Shown here in pieces: positions 27,046 to 36,240 of a stretch of 64,000 nucleotides of DNA. Position 1 is the stretch's first letter, and every line of letters begins with the position of its first letter. The stretch is taken from NCBI RefSeq assembly GCF_008086205.1, contig NZ_VSKK01000001.1, positions 372,001 to 436,000 on the forward strand, written 5' to 3'. The translations under genes and the position numbers were made by a program. The notes under the pieces were generated by a model. The model did no database searches, was not told where the DNA came from, and saw only the letters and a program-made list of their open reading frames with translations. This DNA comes from Bizionia myxarmorum. GTDB lineage: Bacteria > Bacteroidota > Bacteroidia > Flavobacteriales > Flavobacteriaceae.

Positions 27046-30000
27046 TTGAGTAAATCTATCCTCTCGCAAACATATGCACAGGCTTTGCAAACGCAAAATC
27101 TGCAAACTGCTATTGCCCAAACTGACTGTCGCACGCATTTAAAAGGGCTTGTTGGCTCTGCATTTTCGCTAGTTATTAGTGAAGCTTTTAAACAAGCAGA
27201 CAAACCTTTTCTACTTGTTTTTAACGATAAAGAAGAAGCCGCTTTTTACCTCAATGATTTGGAAGCCATGCTGAATGATAAAGACGTTCTCTTTTATCCA
27301 GGCAGTTACCGCAGGCCATATCAAATTGAAGAAACTGATAATGCGAATGTTTTATTGCGTTCAGAAGTTTTAAATAGAATTAACTCGCAGAAAAAACCGG
27401 CTATTATTATCACCTATCCGGATGCGCTTTTTGAAAAAGTGGTTACCAGAAGAGAGCTTGAAAAAAACACCCTTAAAATAGCGCTCAATGATAATTTATC
27501 TATCGATTTTGTAAACGAAGTACTATTTGAATACAAATTTAAACGCGTCGATTTTGTGACAGAACCAGGCGAGTTTTCCGTGCGTGGTGGAATCGTGGAT
27601 GTTTTTTCATTTTCAAATGATGAACCCTACAGAATTGAATTTTTTGGTGATGATGTGGATAGCATCCGAACCTTTGATGTGGAAACGCAACTTTCCACAG
27701 ATCAAATAAAGAAAATAAGCATTATTCCTAACGTAGCGAATAAATTTTTAGATGAAAGTCGCCAAAGTTTCTTAAAATATATTGCTCAAAAGACGGTTAT
27801 TTTCACCAAAAATACCCAGCTCATATTTGATAGAATTGACGATTTTTATAACAAAGCCGAAGACGCTTTTAAAAACTTATCTTCAGAATTAAAGCATGCC
27901 AAACCCGAAGAATTATTCTGTGATGCTTCGCTATTAAAAAAGCAGTTTTTAGACTTTAATTTAGTGGAATTTGGAAGTAAAGCGGTGTTTGCAGATGCCG
28001 CAAAAACGGGTCAAGTTATAAACTATAACACCACACCTCAACCCTCTTTTAACAAGCAATTCAATTTATTAATTGATGATTTAAACCTGCATCACGATCG
28101 CGGTTACACCAATTATATTGCTTGTGTAAGTGAGCAGCAAGCCAAACGTTTTCATGATATTTTTGATGATGCCCAGGAAACTGTTCATTATAAAACCATT
28201 GTACTTACCTTATATCAAGGTTTTGTAGATCACGAAAATAAAATAACCTGTTATACGGATCATCAAATATTTGAGCGCTATCATAAATTTCATTTAAAAA
28301 ATGGTTACGCTAAAAAGCAAGCCATCACTTTAAAAGAATTGACCAATTTAGATGTTGGCGATTATGTTACCCATATTGATCATGGTATTGGCCGCTTTGG
28401 TGGGCTTCAAAAAATAGATGTTGAAGGTAAAAAACAGGAAGCGATTAAATTAATTTATGGCGAACGCGATATTTTATATTTAAGTATTCATTCGCTACAT
28501 AAAATCACCAAGTTTAACGGTAAAGATGGCAAACCGCCTAAAGTTTATAAATTAGGAAGTAAAGCTTGGAAAATACTTAAGCAAAAAACGAAGTCGCGCG
28601 TTAAGGAAATAGCCTTTAATTTGATTCAGGTTTATGCCAAACGAAAATTAGAAAAAGGGTATCAATACCACCCAGATAGCCATATGCAACATGAGTTGGA
28701 AGCGTCTTTTATTTATGAAGACACGCCCGATCAAAGTTCTGCAACAGCCGATGTTAAAGCGGATATGGAAAGTGAACGTCCAATGGATCGTTTAGTTTGT
28801 GGCGATGTAGGTTTTGGTAAAACGGAAGTTGCTATTCGTGCAGCATTTAAAGCAGTGGATAATGGCAAACAAGTGGCCATTTTAGTACCAACCACTATTT
28901 TGGCATACCAGCATTCACGAACTTTTAAAGAGCGATTAAAGGAATTTCCTGTAACCGTAGATTACTTAAACCGTTTTAGAACCGCTAAAGAAAAGCGCGA
29001 AACATTAGCCAATTTGGAATCTGGTTCTGTAGATATTATTATAGGAACTCATCAATTGGTAAACAAAAATGTCATATTTAAAGATTTAGGTTTATTGATT
29101 GTTGATGAAGAACAGAAATTTGGAGTTGCTGTAAAAGAGAAATTAAAGACTTTAAAAGACAACGTGGATGTACTTACCTTAACAGCTACACCAATTCCGC
29201 GAACTTTACAGTTTAGCCTTATGGCAGCGCGCGATTTATCAGTTATTACCACAGCACCGCCAAACCGGTATCCAATAGAAAGTCATGTAGTTCGTTTTAG
29301 CGAAGAAACAATTCGTGATGCGGTAACCTATGAAATTCAACGAGGTGGACAAATATTTTTCATTCATAACCGTATTGAAAATATCAAAGAAGTAGCTGGA
29401 ATGATTCAGCGTTTGGTTCCTGATGCCAAAATTGGTATTGGTCACGGACAAATGGAAGGCAAGAAATTGGAACAACTCATGCTCGCTTTTATTAATGGGG
29501 AATTTGATGTTTTAGTCAGCACAACCATTGTAGAAAGTGGCTTGGATGTACCAAATGCAAACACCATTTTTATTAATAATGCGAATAATTTTGGATTAAG
29601 TGATCTGCACCAAATGCGTGGTCGTGTGGGACGAAGTAACAAAAAAGCCTTCTGTTATTTTATTACACCGGAATATTCAGCCATGACAGACGATGCCAGA
29701 AAAAGAATCACTGCATTAGAACAATTTAGCGAACTAGGAAGTGGTTTTAATATTGCCATGAAAGATTTAGAAATCCGTGGTGCTGGCGATTTATTAGGTG
29801 GTGAACAAAGCGGTTTTATTAACGATATTGGTTTTGAAACCTATCAAAAAATTTTGAATGAAGCCATTGATGAATTGAAAGAAACTGAATTTGCAGATTT
29901 GTATGAAGATGATGGTAAGGAAAAAGATTATGTAAAAGATATTACTATAGATAGTGATTTTGAATTACTTTTCCCAGATGATTACGTCAATAACATTGCC

Positions 30001-30402
30001 GAACGACTGAATTTATACACTAAGCTTAACGATATTAAAACAGAAGTTGAACTCGAAAAATTTGAAAGTGATGTTCGCGATCGATTTGGCGAATTACCAA
30101 CTCAAGTTGTGGATTTATTCAACAGTGTCCGCATAAAATGGATTGCTACCAAAATGGGACTGGAAAAAGTGGTGATGAAACAAGGTAAACTTATTGGTTA
30201 TTTTATTACCGACCAGAAAAGTGGGTTTTATCAGAGTAATAATTTTACTCGCGTTTTACAATTTGTACAATCCCATCCTCAAGCTTGTAAAATGAAAGAA
30301 AAACAAACCCGCAATGGACTACGTTTATTATTAACATTCGAAAACATTAAAAGTGTGGCTAAAGCGCTGCAAGCCTTAGAGCCCATTATTAAATTGAATT
30401 AA
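27046..30402 (+). CDS. mfd: Transcription-repair coupling factor
   Basis: A large DNA translocase that displaces stalled RNA polymerase and recruits UvrA. About 1118 residues. Features in order: UvrB-like N-terminal domains (SFRVRGG-type motif EFSVRGGIVDVF), the CarD-like RNA polymerase interaction domain (GDYVTHIDHGIGRF), and the helicase core with Walker A GDVGFGKT (about 586-593), DEEQ (about 687) and LTATPIPRTL, then the TRCF C-terminal domain. No ATG exists at the 5' end: I place the start at TTG 27046 (MSKSILSQT); TTG 27040 is an alternative. TTG 27025 lies in the promoter. Confidence 0.95.
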   Translation: MSKSILSQTYAQALQTQNLQTAIAQTDCRTHLKGLVGSAFSLVISEAFKQADKPFLLVFNDKEEAAFYLNDLEAMLNDKDVLFYPGSYRRPYQIEETDNANVLLRSEVLNRINSQKKPAIIITYPDALFEKVVTRRELEKNTLKIALNDNLSIDFVNEVLFEYKFKRVDFVTEPGEFSVRGGIVDVFSFSNDEPYRIEFFGDDVDSIRTFDVETQLSTDQIKKISIIPNVANKFLDESRQSFLKYIAQKTVIFTKNTQLIFDRIDDFYNKAEDAFKNLSSELKHAKPEELFCDASLLKKQFLDFNLVEFGSKAVFADAAKTGQVINYNTTPQPSFNKQFNLLIDDLNLHHDRGYTNYIACVSEQQAKRFHDIFDDAQETVHYKTIVLTLYQGFVDHENKITCYTDHQIFERYHKFHLKNGYAKKQAITLKELTNLDVGDYVTHIDHGIGRFGGLQKIDVEGKKQEAIKLIYGERDILYLSIHSLHKITKFNGKDGKPPKVYKLGSKAWKILKQKTKSRVKEIAFNLIQVYAKRKLEKGYQYHPDSHMQHELEASFIYEDTPDQSSATADVKADMESERPMDRLVCGDVGFGKTEVAIRAAFKAVDNGKQVAILVPTTILAYQHSRTFKERLKEFPVTVDYLNRFRTAKEKRETLANLESGSVDIIIGTHQLVNKNVIFKDLGLLIVDEEQKFGVAVKEKLKTLKDNVDVLTLTATPIPRTLQFSLMAARDLSVITTAPPNRYPIESHVVRFSEETIRDAVTYEIQRGGQIFFIHNRIENIKEVAGMIQRLVPDAKIGIGHGQMEGKKLEQLMLAFINGEFDVLVSTTIVESGLDVPNANTIFINNANNFGLSDLHQMRGRVGRSNKKAFCYFITPEYSAMTDDARKRITALEQFSELGSGFNIAMKDLEIRGAGDLLGGEQSGFINDIGFETYQKILNEAIDELKETEFADLYEDDGKEKDYVKDITIDSDFELLFPDDYVNNIAERLNLYTKLNDIKTEVELEKFESDVRDRFGELPTQVVDLFNSVRIKWIATKMGLEKVVMKQGKLIGYFITDQKSGFYQSNNFTRVLQFVQSHPQACKMKEKQTRNGLRLLLTFENIKSVAKALQALEPIIKLN

Positions 30403-30448
30403 CCCTGCTTTGGCATAGCCCTTGTAGGTATATATGAAATTACTTATT

Positions 30449-31753
30449 ATGAAAAAATTAGTCTTTTTAAGCTTCTTATTACCCTTTTTAGGCGCTGCGC
30501 AACATACTATTAAAGGTGCTTTTACACCCGCAGAATCTTACACGTTTGCGTTATTATATCACGTAACACCAACAGCCACAAATTACATTAATCAAGCTGA
30601 AACAAGTATTGACGGAAACTGGACATTTAAATTAGATGAAAATGCCGAAACAGGAATTTATAAGGTAGTGTATGCCGTTCCTGTTGAAGAGAATAATTTT
30701 GATGTATTTTACAACGGTAAAGAAGATATTTCCTTGGTTTTCGATTTAGAAGACGGGTTAACTTTTACCGCTTCAGAAGAAAATATGCTTTGGCAAACAT
30801 ATACAGATAGTATTTCGAAAATTAACGGCTTAATTAGCAATTATTATAGAAATGAAAAAAGCGATACCTCTGAAATTATCGCGATTTTCGAAGCTCAAAA
30901 AAGCACTCAAAATCATTTTGAAAAAGTAACAGTTGATAAGATGATTGCGCCTTTCGTAAAATCTAATAAAACTTATATCCCAGATGGTTTTGAAGATGTA
31001 AATACCTACTCTTTAAACCTCAAAAAACACTATTTTGACTATATGGAATTTGGCAATCCCTTACTACAAAGTTCAGCTTTTTTAAACGAACGGGTAATTG
31101 CTTATGTTATGGCCATGCCTGAAGAAACAAGTTACTATATTCAAGCTGTTGATGATGTTGTAAACGCCATTGGAAATCACGAGGAAGCACAGATTTTACA
31201 ACTTGAAAGCTTATGGCAAAGTATGCTGAAAAATCAACATCCTGACGTTGCCAATTATATTAGTGACACCTATTTATTGCCACTTGCAAAAACATATAAT
31301 ATCAACTATTTAATTAAGGTTTTAGAAGATTATAACAAATCGGCTATTGGCAAAAAAGCCAATAATTTCGACTTTACTTATTTAGAAAACAATAAGCCTA
31401 TAAAAACGAATCTTTACGAGTTTAATACCTATAAAAAAACATTACTTATTTTTTGGAGCAGCGGTTGCAGTCATTGTTTAGATGAATTACCTAAAGTAAA
31501 AACGCTTATGGAAAAGCATCCAGATATGACGGTTTTAGCTTATGGATTAGAAGATGGCGTAAGAAATTGGAATCAAACCATTACCCAGTTTCCAAATTTT
31601 ATACATACCTACGATTTAAAAAAATGGGATAGCCCCGTTATTCAAACCTATGGAATTTCAGCAACGCCGTCCTATTTTATTTTAGACACTGATAAAACAA
31701 TTTTGGCAAAACCTGAACACATAGCTGATTTAGAAGCCTATTTTAGTAAATAA
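30449..31753 (+). CDS. Thioredoxin-fold (TlpA-like) exported protein
   Basis: A 434-residue periplasmic protein. The start at 30449 gives a good signal peptide (MKKLVFLSFLLPFLGAAQ); an ATG at 30434 adds five residues. The N-terminal ~120 residues form a beta-rich DUF4369-like region, the middle is helical, and the C-terminal ~130 residues are a thioredoxin domain with the redox motif CSHC (about C340 and C343) in LIFWSSGCSHCLDELP, and a cis-Pro loop SATPSYFI. Likely a thiol-disulfide oxidoreductase of the envelope. Confidence 0.88.
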   Translation: MKKLVFLSFLLPFLGAAQHTIKGAFTPAESYTFALLYHVTPTATNYINQAETSIDGNWTFKLDENAETGIYKVVYAVPVEENNFDVFYNGKEDISLVFDLEDGLTFTASEENMLWQTYTDSISKINGLISNYYRNEKSDTSEIIAIFEAQKSTQNHFEKVTVDKMIAPFVKSNKTYIPDGFEDVNTYSLNLKKHYFDYMEFGNPLLQSSAFLNERVIAYVMAMPEETSYYIQAVDDVVNAIGNHEEAQILQLESLWQSMLKNQHPDVANYISDTYLLPLAKTYNINYLIKVLEDYNKSAIGKKANNFDFTYLENNKPIKTNLYEFNTYKKTLLIFWSSGCSHCLDELPKVKTLMEKHPDMTVLAYGLEDGVRNWNQTITQFPNFIHTYDLKKWDSPVIQTYGISATPSYFILDTDKTILAKPEHIADLEAYFSK

Positions 31754-31783
31754 TTCTGTTTAGAAGTAATTAAAATTGAGCAC

Positions 31784-32143
31784 CTAAAAATGATAAAACG
31801 CATTTTCATAATGCGTAATGTTTTCGGTGTTTTTATTTTTTAAAACCGCAATAATATCAAAGCGACAGTCTAATTCAATATCATTTTCAGTTATATAAGC
31901 ATCCATGGCTTTTACAAGTAATTTCACTTTTCCGGCGGTTACAAATTCTTGTGGATCGCCGAAAAAGTCAGAGTTGCGTGTTTTAACTTCTACGCAAATG
32001 AGTTCTCCTTTATATTCGGCAATAATATCTACTTCTGCTTTTTGAAAGTAATAATTACGCTCTAAAATAAGATAGCCTTTTGCAAATAAGTATTCGGCAG
32101 CCAATTGCTCACCTAATTCACCAAGTTCGTTGTGATCTGCCAT
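31784..32143 (-). CDS. YraN / UPF0102 family endonuclease-like protein
   Basis: A 119-residue protein with a PD-(D/E)xK nuclease-like core: GELGEQLAAEYLFAKGY at the N-terminus, then AEVDIIAEY and ICVEVKTR, which supply the E-D-ExK residues. The biological role is unclear. The open frame extends 11 codons upstream to 32176, but these codons read through a hairpin repeat (giving IPAFAGI), so I place the start at the ATG at 32143. Confidence 0.88.
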   Translation of the reverse strand: MADHNELGELGEQLAAEYLFAKGYLILERNYYFQKAEVDIIAEYKGELICVEVKTRNSDFFGDPQEFVTAGKVKLLVKAMDAYITENDIELDCRFDIIAVLKNKNTENITHYENAFYHF

Positions 32144-32144
32144 A

Positions 32145-32164
32145 ATTCCTGCGAAAGCAGGAAT
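32145..32164. repeat. REP-like hairpin ATTCCTGC-GAAA-GCAGGAAT
   Basis: A perfect 8-bp palindrome with a GAAA tetraloop directly upstream of yraN, two bases from its start. The same string (TTCCTGCGAAAGCAGGAATC) is a common dispersed palindrome in bacterial genomes and often creates a spurious 'IPAFAGI' translation, as here. Confidence 0.7.
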
Positions 32165-32331
32165 CTTTAAAAACATCTTTATCCCACTCTAACAATCTAC
32201 AATATAGGTAATTAGAAGAAACAAAATACAATTATAATTGAATTCCAAACACATTTTAGGAGATTAGCCAATTCAATATTTCACAAGTTTCCTCCACCGA
32301 TTTCTATCTTTTCAACTCTATCAATTATTCG

Positions 32332-32339
32332 TACCTTTG
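32332..32339 (+). promoter_or_regulatory. -7 element for the zinc-ribbon/membrane gene pair
   Basis: TACCTTTG ends 21 bases before the start codon at 32361. Confidence 0.5.
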
Positions 32340-32360
32340 TGCTTACTTTAAAATTGCGCA

Positions 32361-32663
32361 ATGGCTAGTCAAATTAAATGCCCAAACTGTGGCATCTATA
32401 ACACAAATGAAGATTATTGCACCAGCTGTGGTACGCTTTTATCTCATAAAAAAAGACGCGAATTGGCCTTTGCTCAAAACGAAATAGACCGAAAGGAACG
32501 CGAGCGCATTCAAAAAGAAAAATCACCTGGCTTTTATGAAACATACAAAAACCATAAGTTTTTAATAGTTCGTATTTTTGCAAAAACCATTCATTCTATT
32601 TGGATGGCGTTTATGGCAATCGGTATGTTTATAGCTTGGCTCATTTCAGCAATTATAGCATGA
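32361..32663 (+). CDS. Small zinc-ribbon membrane protein
   Basis: A 100-residue protein. The N-terminus has two CxxC knuckles (CPNCG and CTSCG, about residues 7-25) that form a zinc ribbon; the middle (about 28-65) is highly charged; the C-terminal ~25 residues are hydrophobic (MAFMAIGMFIAWLISAIIA), so it is probably tail-anchored with the zinc ribbon in the cytoplasm. The stop overlaps the next gene in an ATGA junction. Specific function unknown. Confidence 0.75.
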   Translation: MASQIKCPNCGIYNTNEDYCTSCGTLLSHKKRRELAFAQNEIDRKERERIQKEKSPGFYETYKNHKFLIVRIFAKTIHSIWMAFMAIGMFIAWLISAIIA

Positions 32664-33013
32664 AAATTTTAAAACACCCCTTCTTTTATTTGAGTGTTTT
32701 AATAGCATCTGTGATTTATAGTGCGCAAAGACTGCAATTGCCCCTACCTGATTGGATTTACTTTTACGTCAATGATTTTTTATGTATGCCCATAGTTTTA
32801 AGCTTGAGTTTGGCCATTTTAAGATGCATCAAAAAAACAGAAAATCTTTATGTGCCTTTGGCTGTGGCTTTAGGATTAACAACTTACTTTGCTATTTATT
32901 TTGAATGGTTTATGCCACAAGTTAACGCACGTTACACAGCAGATGTTATAGATGTAGCATTATATTTTGTAGGCGGATTCTTGTTTTTCAGTTTACAGAA
33001 ACGCTTATTTTGA
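32660..33013 (+). CDS. Small multi-pass membrane protein
   Basis: A 117-residue protein with four likely hydrophobic segments (from YLSVLIASVIY near residue 9, MPIVLSLSLAIL near 41, YVPLAVALGLTTYFAIYF near 62 and VALYFVGGFLFF near 98). Its ATG overlaps the stop of the zinc-ribbon gene (ATGA at 32660-32663), so the two are translationally coupled. An in-frame ATG at 32600 lies inside the upstream gene and is not needed. Its 3' end overlaps the convergent S66 gene by nine bases. Similar short proteins are widespread in Bacteroidota without known function. Confidence 0.75.
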   Translation: MKILKHPFFYLSVLIASVIYSAQRLQLPLPDWIYFYVNDFLCMPIVLSLSLAILRCIKKTENLYVPLAVALGLTTYFAIYFEWFMPQVNARYTADVIDVALYFVGGFLFFSLQKRLF

Positions 33014-34021
33014 AAATTTTAAAGTGGTTTGCTCCTTACCAACTACCAATGCAACTTTTTGACCTAAAATCATAGCACGATTATCATCTTCATGCCCAGC
33101 CGGCATGTTAAAAGCAATCGGAAAATCATATTCAGACAAGGCGTCTAAAATTAATTGCTCTATAGAACTTCCCCAACTAGTTGTGTTTTTTCTCATTTTA
33201 GTCATATCACCTACTAAAACACCAGCACAATTTTCAAAATAACCAGCACGTTTCAAACTTTGTAACATACGGTCCACATGATATTTATACTCACCTATTT
33301 CCTCAATAAATAAAATTTTTCCTTTGGTATCCAAACTACTTTTAGATCCCAACATAGTGTGAAGCATGGTTAAATTCCCACCTACAATTGGTGCATTTAC
33401 ATTACCAGTTTTATTGTAATCCGAACCTTTTAAAGTATATGAAAGCGGCTCGCCAAAAAGGGATTTTTTAAACGTGGCAATAGCTTCCTCGATACCTTTA
33501 CCATCTGCGGTTAAGCTAGTGCACATCAGGGCATGAATGGTTTCAAATCCTTCATTATGAAAATCGTTATGCAGCGCCGTAATATCACTGTAACCAATTA
33601 ACCATTTCGGATTCTTTTTAAGCTTGGTATAATCCAATTTATCTAAAATCCGAACCGTTCCATAACCACCTCGTGCTGCCCAAATAGCACTAACACTTGG
33701 ATTATCCATAGCTTTCTGAAAATCCTCACAACGTTGGGCATCAGTTCCTGCAAAATGATTATCCTGACTAAAAACATGTTTCCCAACTATAGCATGTAAA
33801 CCCCAACTTTCTAGCAATTTAACGGCGCGTTGCACTTCAGCCTGACGGTTTCTTAAAATTCCCGAAGGTGCTACAATAGCAACCGTGTCCCCTGCTTTTA
33901 AATATGGTGGTTGTATCAATTTTTCAGTTTTTATAGTGGCTATTTCTGCCTGTGGTCCGCTTTGAGTTCCGAGGAACAGAAACGAACAACACAGCACAAC
34001 TAATAATGAGATTTTCGACAT
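33005..34021 (-). CDS. S66-family LD-carboxypeptidase (murein recycling)
   Basis: A 338-residue enzyme predicted to cleave the L,D bond of murein tetrapeptides (LdcA-like). The start at 34021 (MSKISLLVVL) gives an N-terminal hydrophobic segment ending near residue 25 that is either a signal peptide or an anchor; this suggests a periplasmic enzyme rather than the usual cytoplasmic LdcA. Motifs: GDTVAIVAPSG near 45, WAARGGYGTVRIL and GYSDIT (with the nucleophile in this S-D-I-T region), GGNLTML and the late AGHEDDN with the His of the Ser-Glu-His triad. Confidence 0.88.
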   Translation of the reverse strand: MSKISLLVVLCCSFLFLGTQSGPQAEIATIKTEKLIQPPYLKAGDTVAIVAPSGILRNRQAEVQRAVKLLESWGLHAIVGKHVFSQDNHFAGTDAQRCEDFQKAMDNPSVSAIWAARGGYGTVRILDKLDYTKLKKNPKWLIGYSDITALHNDFHNEGFETIHALMCTSLTADGKGIEEAIATFKKSLFGEPLSYTLKGSDYNKTGNVNAPIVGGNLTMLHTMLGSKSSLDTKGKILFIEEIGEYKYHVDRMLQSLKRAGYFENCAGVLVGDMTKMRKNTTSWGSSIEQLILDALSEYDFPIAFNMPAGHEDDNRAMILGQKVALVVGKEQTTLKFSK

Positions 34022-34064
34022 ACTGTAAAAGTACATTTTTTTTCTAAATCGACCTTAAAAAGCG

Positions 34065-34072
34065 TACTTTTG
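34065..34072 (+). promoter_or_regulatory. -7 element for metG
   Basis: TACTTTTG, with a leader of about 70 bases to metG. It forms one arm of an inverted repeat with AAAAGTAC at 34027-34034, giving near-symmetric TACTTTT elements facing both ways between the divergent genes. Confidence 0.5.
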
Positions 34073-34146
34073 TGGCTTTAAAACAATAATTAAAATTAGG
34101 ACGGCACGCATATGCCTGACCTATTTCATATAAGATTTTTAACACC

Positions 34147-36231
34147 ATGATTAAACCAAAACGATATACCATTACCGCTGCTTTACCCTATACAAACGGC
34201 CCTATTCACATCGGCCATTTGGCTGGTGTTTATGTTCCTGCTGATATTTACGCCCGTTATTTACGCTTAACTAACAATGATGTGGCCTTTATTTGTGGTA
34301 GTGATGAACATGGCGTTCCTATTACTATTAAAGCGAAAAAAGAAGGTGTTTCGCCTCAAGATATCGTTGATAAATATCACGCTATCATTAAAAAATCGTT
34401 TGAGGACTTCGGAATTACTTTTGACAATTACTCGCGAACGTCTGCTAAAATTCATCATGATACGGCTCAAGAATTTTTCACAACTTTAAATAATAAAGGT
34501 GAATTTCTTGAAGAAGTTACTGAACAATTATATGACGAAGAAGCGAATCAGTTTTTAGCAGATCGTTTTGTAACGGGAACCTGCCCAAAATGTGGAAATG
34601 AAGAAGCTTATGGCGATCAGTGTGAAAAATGTGGTAGCAGTTTAAACGCAACGGATCTAATTAATCCGAAATCGGCTATAACGGGAAATGTACCAACTTT
34701 AAAAGAAACCAAACACTGGTTTTTACCTTTAGATAAGCATGAGGCTTTTTTGAAAGAATGGATTTTGGAAGGTCATAAAAAAGATTGGAAACCCAATGTT
34801 TACGGTCAAGTAAAATCTTGGATTGACGACGGTTTGCGTCCGCGCGCCGTTACTAGAGATTTGGATTGGGGAATTCCTGTTCCTGTTGAAGGTGCCGAAG
34901 GAAAAGTACTTTACGTTTGGTTTGATGCGCCTATTGGCTACATTTCTGCCACTAAAGAATGGGCGGAACGTGTAGGAAAAGATTGGGAACCGTATTGGAA
35001 AAGTAATGATACCAAACTCGTTCATTTTATAGGGAAAGATAATATTGTGTTTCACTGTATTATTTTCCCGAGTATGCTAAAGGCTGAAGGTTCATATATT
35101 TTACCAGACAATGTGCCTGCTAACGAATTTTTAAATTTAGAAGGTCAGAAATTATCAACTTCTAAAAACTGGGCTGTTTGGTTACCGGATTATTTAGAAG
35201 ATTTCCCGAATCAACAAGATGTTTTGCGGTATGCTTTAACAGCAAACGCACCAGAAAGCAAGGATAATGATTTTACTTGGAAAGATTTTCAAGCCAGAAA
35301 CAATAATGAGTTAGTCGCCATTTTTGGAAACTTCATTAATCGTGTGGTAGTTTTAACGCATAAATATTATGACGGTTTTGTGCCAGAAGCTTCTGATTTT
35401 TCACAAATAGACGAAGAAGCTTTAGCCGCCATTAAAGCCTATCCATCCGTTATTTCAAGTTCTATAGAACGTTATAGATTCCGTGAAGCTTCACAAGAAA
35501 TGATGAATTTAGCGCGATTAGGAAATAAATATTTGGCAGATGAAGAACCTTGGAAACTTATAAAAACAGACGAAGTTCGCACGAAAACAATCATGTTTGT
35601 TGCCTTGCAAATAGCATCAGCTTTAGCAACTTTAAGTGAGCCTTTTTTACCATTTACTTCTGCAAAACTTAAGAAGATTTTAAATATAGGTTCGAGCGAT
35701 TCGACCGATGAGAATAGTATCGTAAACTCTTGGGACGATATTGCCATAATAGAGACGATACTTCCTGCAGGACATCAAATTGGGCCTGGCGAATTATTAT
35801 TTTCGAAAATTGAAGATGAAGAGATTCAAGTACAATTGGACAAATTGGAAGCCAGCAAAAAAGCGAATGCCGCAGCCAATAAGAAAGTAGAGCCTGAAAA
35901 AGAAACCATAACGTTTGAAGATTTCTCCAAACTCGATTTACGTGTCGGCACTATTTTAGAAGCTGAAAAAATGCCTAAAGCTAATAAACTTTTAATCCTG
36001 AAAGTAGATACTGGAATTGATGTGAGAACCATTGTTTCTGGTATTGCCGAAAGTTTTAAACCAGAAGATATTATTGGTAAACGTGTAACGGTTTTAGTCA
36101 ATTTAGCACCAAGAAAATTACGTGGTGTAGAAAGCCAAGGCATGATTTTAATGACAGAAACTTCAGAGGGTCAATTAATTTTTATAAATCCTGATGACAC
36201 TTCAGCGACAAATGGATTACAAATAACTTAA
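34147..36231 (+). CDS. metG: Methionyl-tRNA synthetase with C-terminal tRNA-binding domain
   Basis: Charges initiator and elongator tRNA-Met. The 694-residue protein has HIGH (H21-H24), a zinc knuckle (C146, C149, C159, C162), a KMSKS-equivalent that reads KLSTS (about 335-339) and, after the anticodon-binding helical domain, a C-terminal OB-fold tRNA-binding domain (about 590-694; [11 protein letters not shown]). The C-terminal domain supports dimerisation. It is followed after nine bases by a gene of unknown function. Confidence 0.96.
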   Translation: MIKPKRYTITAALPYTNGPIHIGHLAGVYVPADIYARYLRLTNNDVAFICGSDEHGVPITIKAKKEGVSPQDIVDKYHAIIKKSFEDFGITFDNYSRTSAKIHHDTAQEFFTTLNNKGEFLEEVTEQLYDEEANQFLADRFVTGTCPKCGNEEAYGDQCEKCGSSLNATDLINPKSAITGNVPTLKETKHWFLPLDKHEAFLKEWILEGHKKDWKPNVYGQVKSWIDDGLRPRAVTRDLDWGIPVPVEGAEGKVLYVWFDAPIGYISATKEWAERVGKDWEPYWKSNDTKLVHFIGKDNIVFHCIIFPSMLKAEGSYILPDNVPANEFLNLEGQKLSTSKNWAVWLPDYLEDFPNQQDVLRYALTANAPESKDNDFTWKDFQARNNNELVAIFGNFINRVVVLTHKYYDGFVPEASDFSQIDEEALAAIKAYPSVISSSIERYRFREASQEMMNLARLGNKYLADEEPWKLIKTDEVRTKTIMFVALQIASALATLSEPFLPFTSAKLKKILNIGSSDSTDENSIVNSWDDIAIIETILPAGHQIGPGELLFSKIEDEEIQVQLDKLEASKKANAAANKKVEPEKETITFEDFSKLDLRVGTILEAEKMPKANKLLILKVDTGIDVRTIVSGIAESFKPEDIIGKRVTVLVNLAPRKLRGVESQGMILMTETSEGQLIFINPDDTSATNGLQIT

Positions 36232-36240
36232 ACCAAACCT

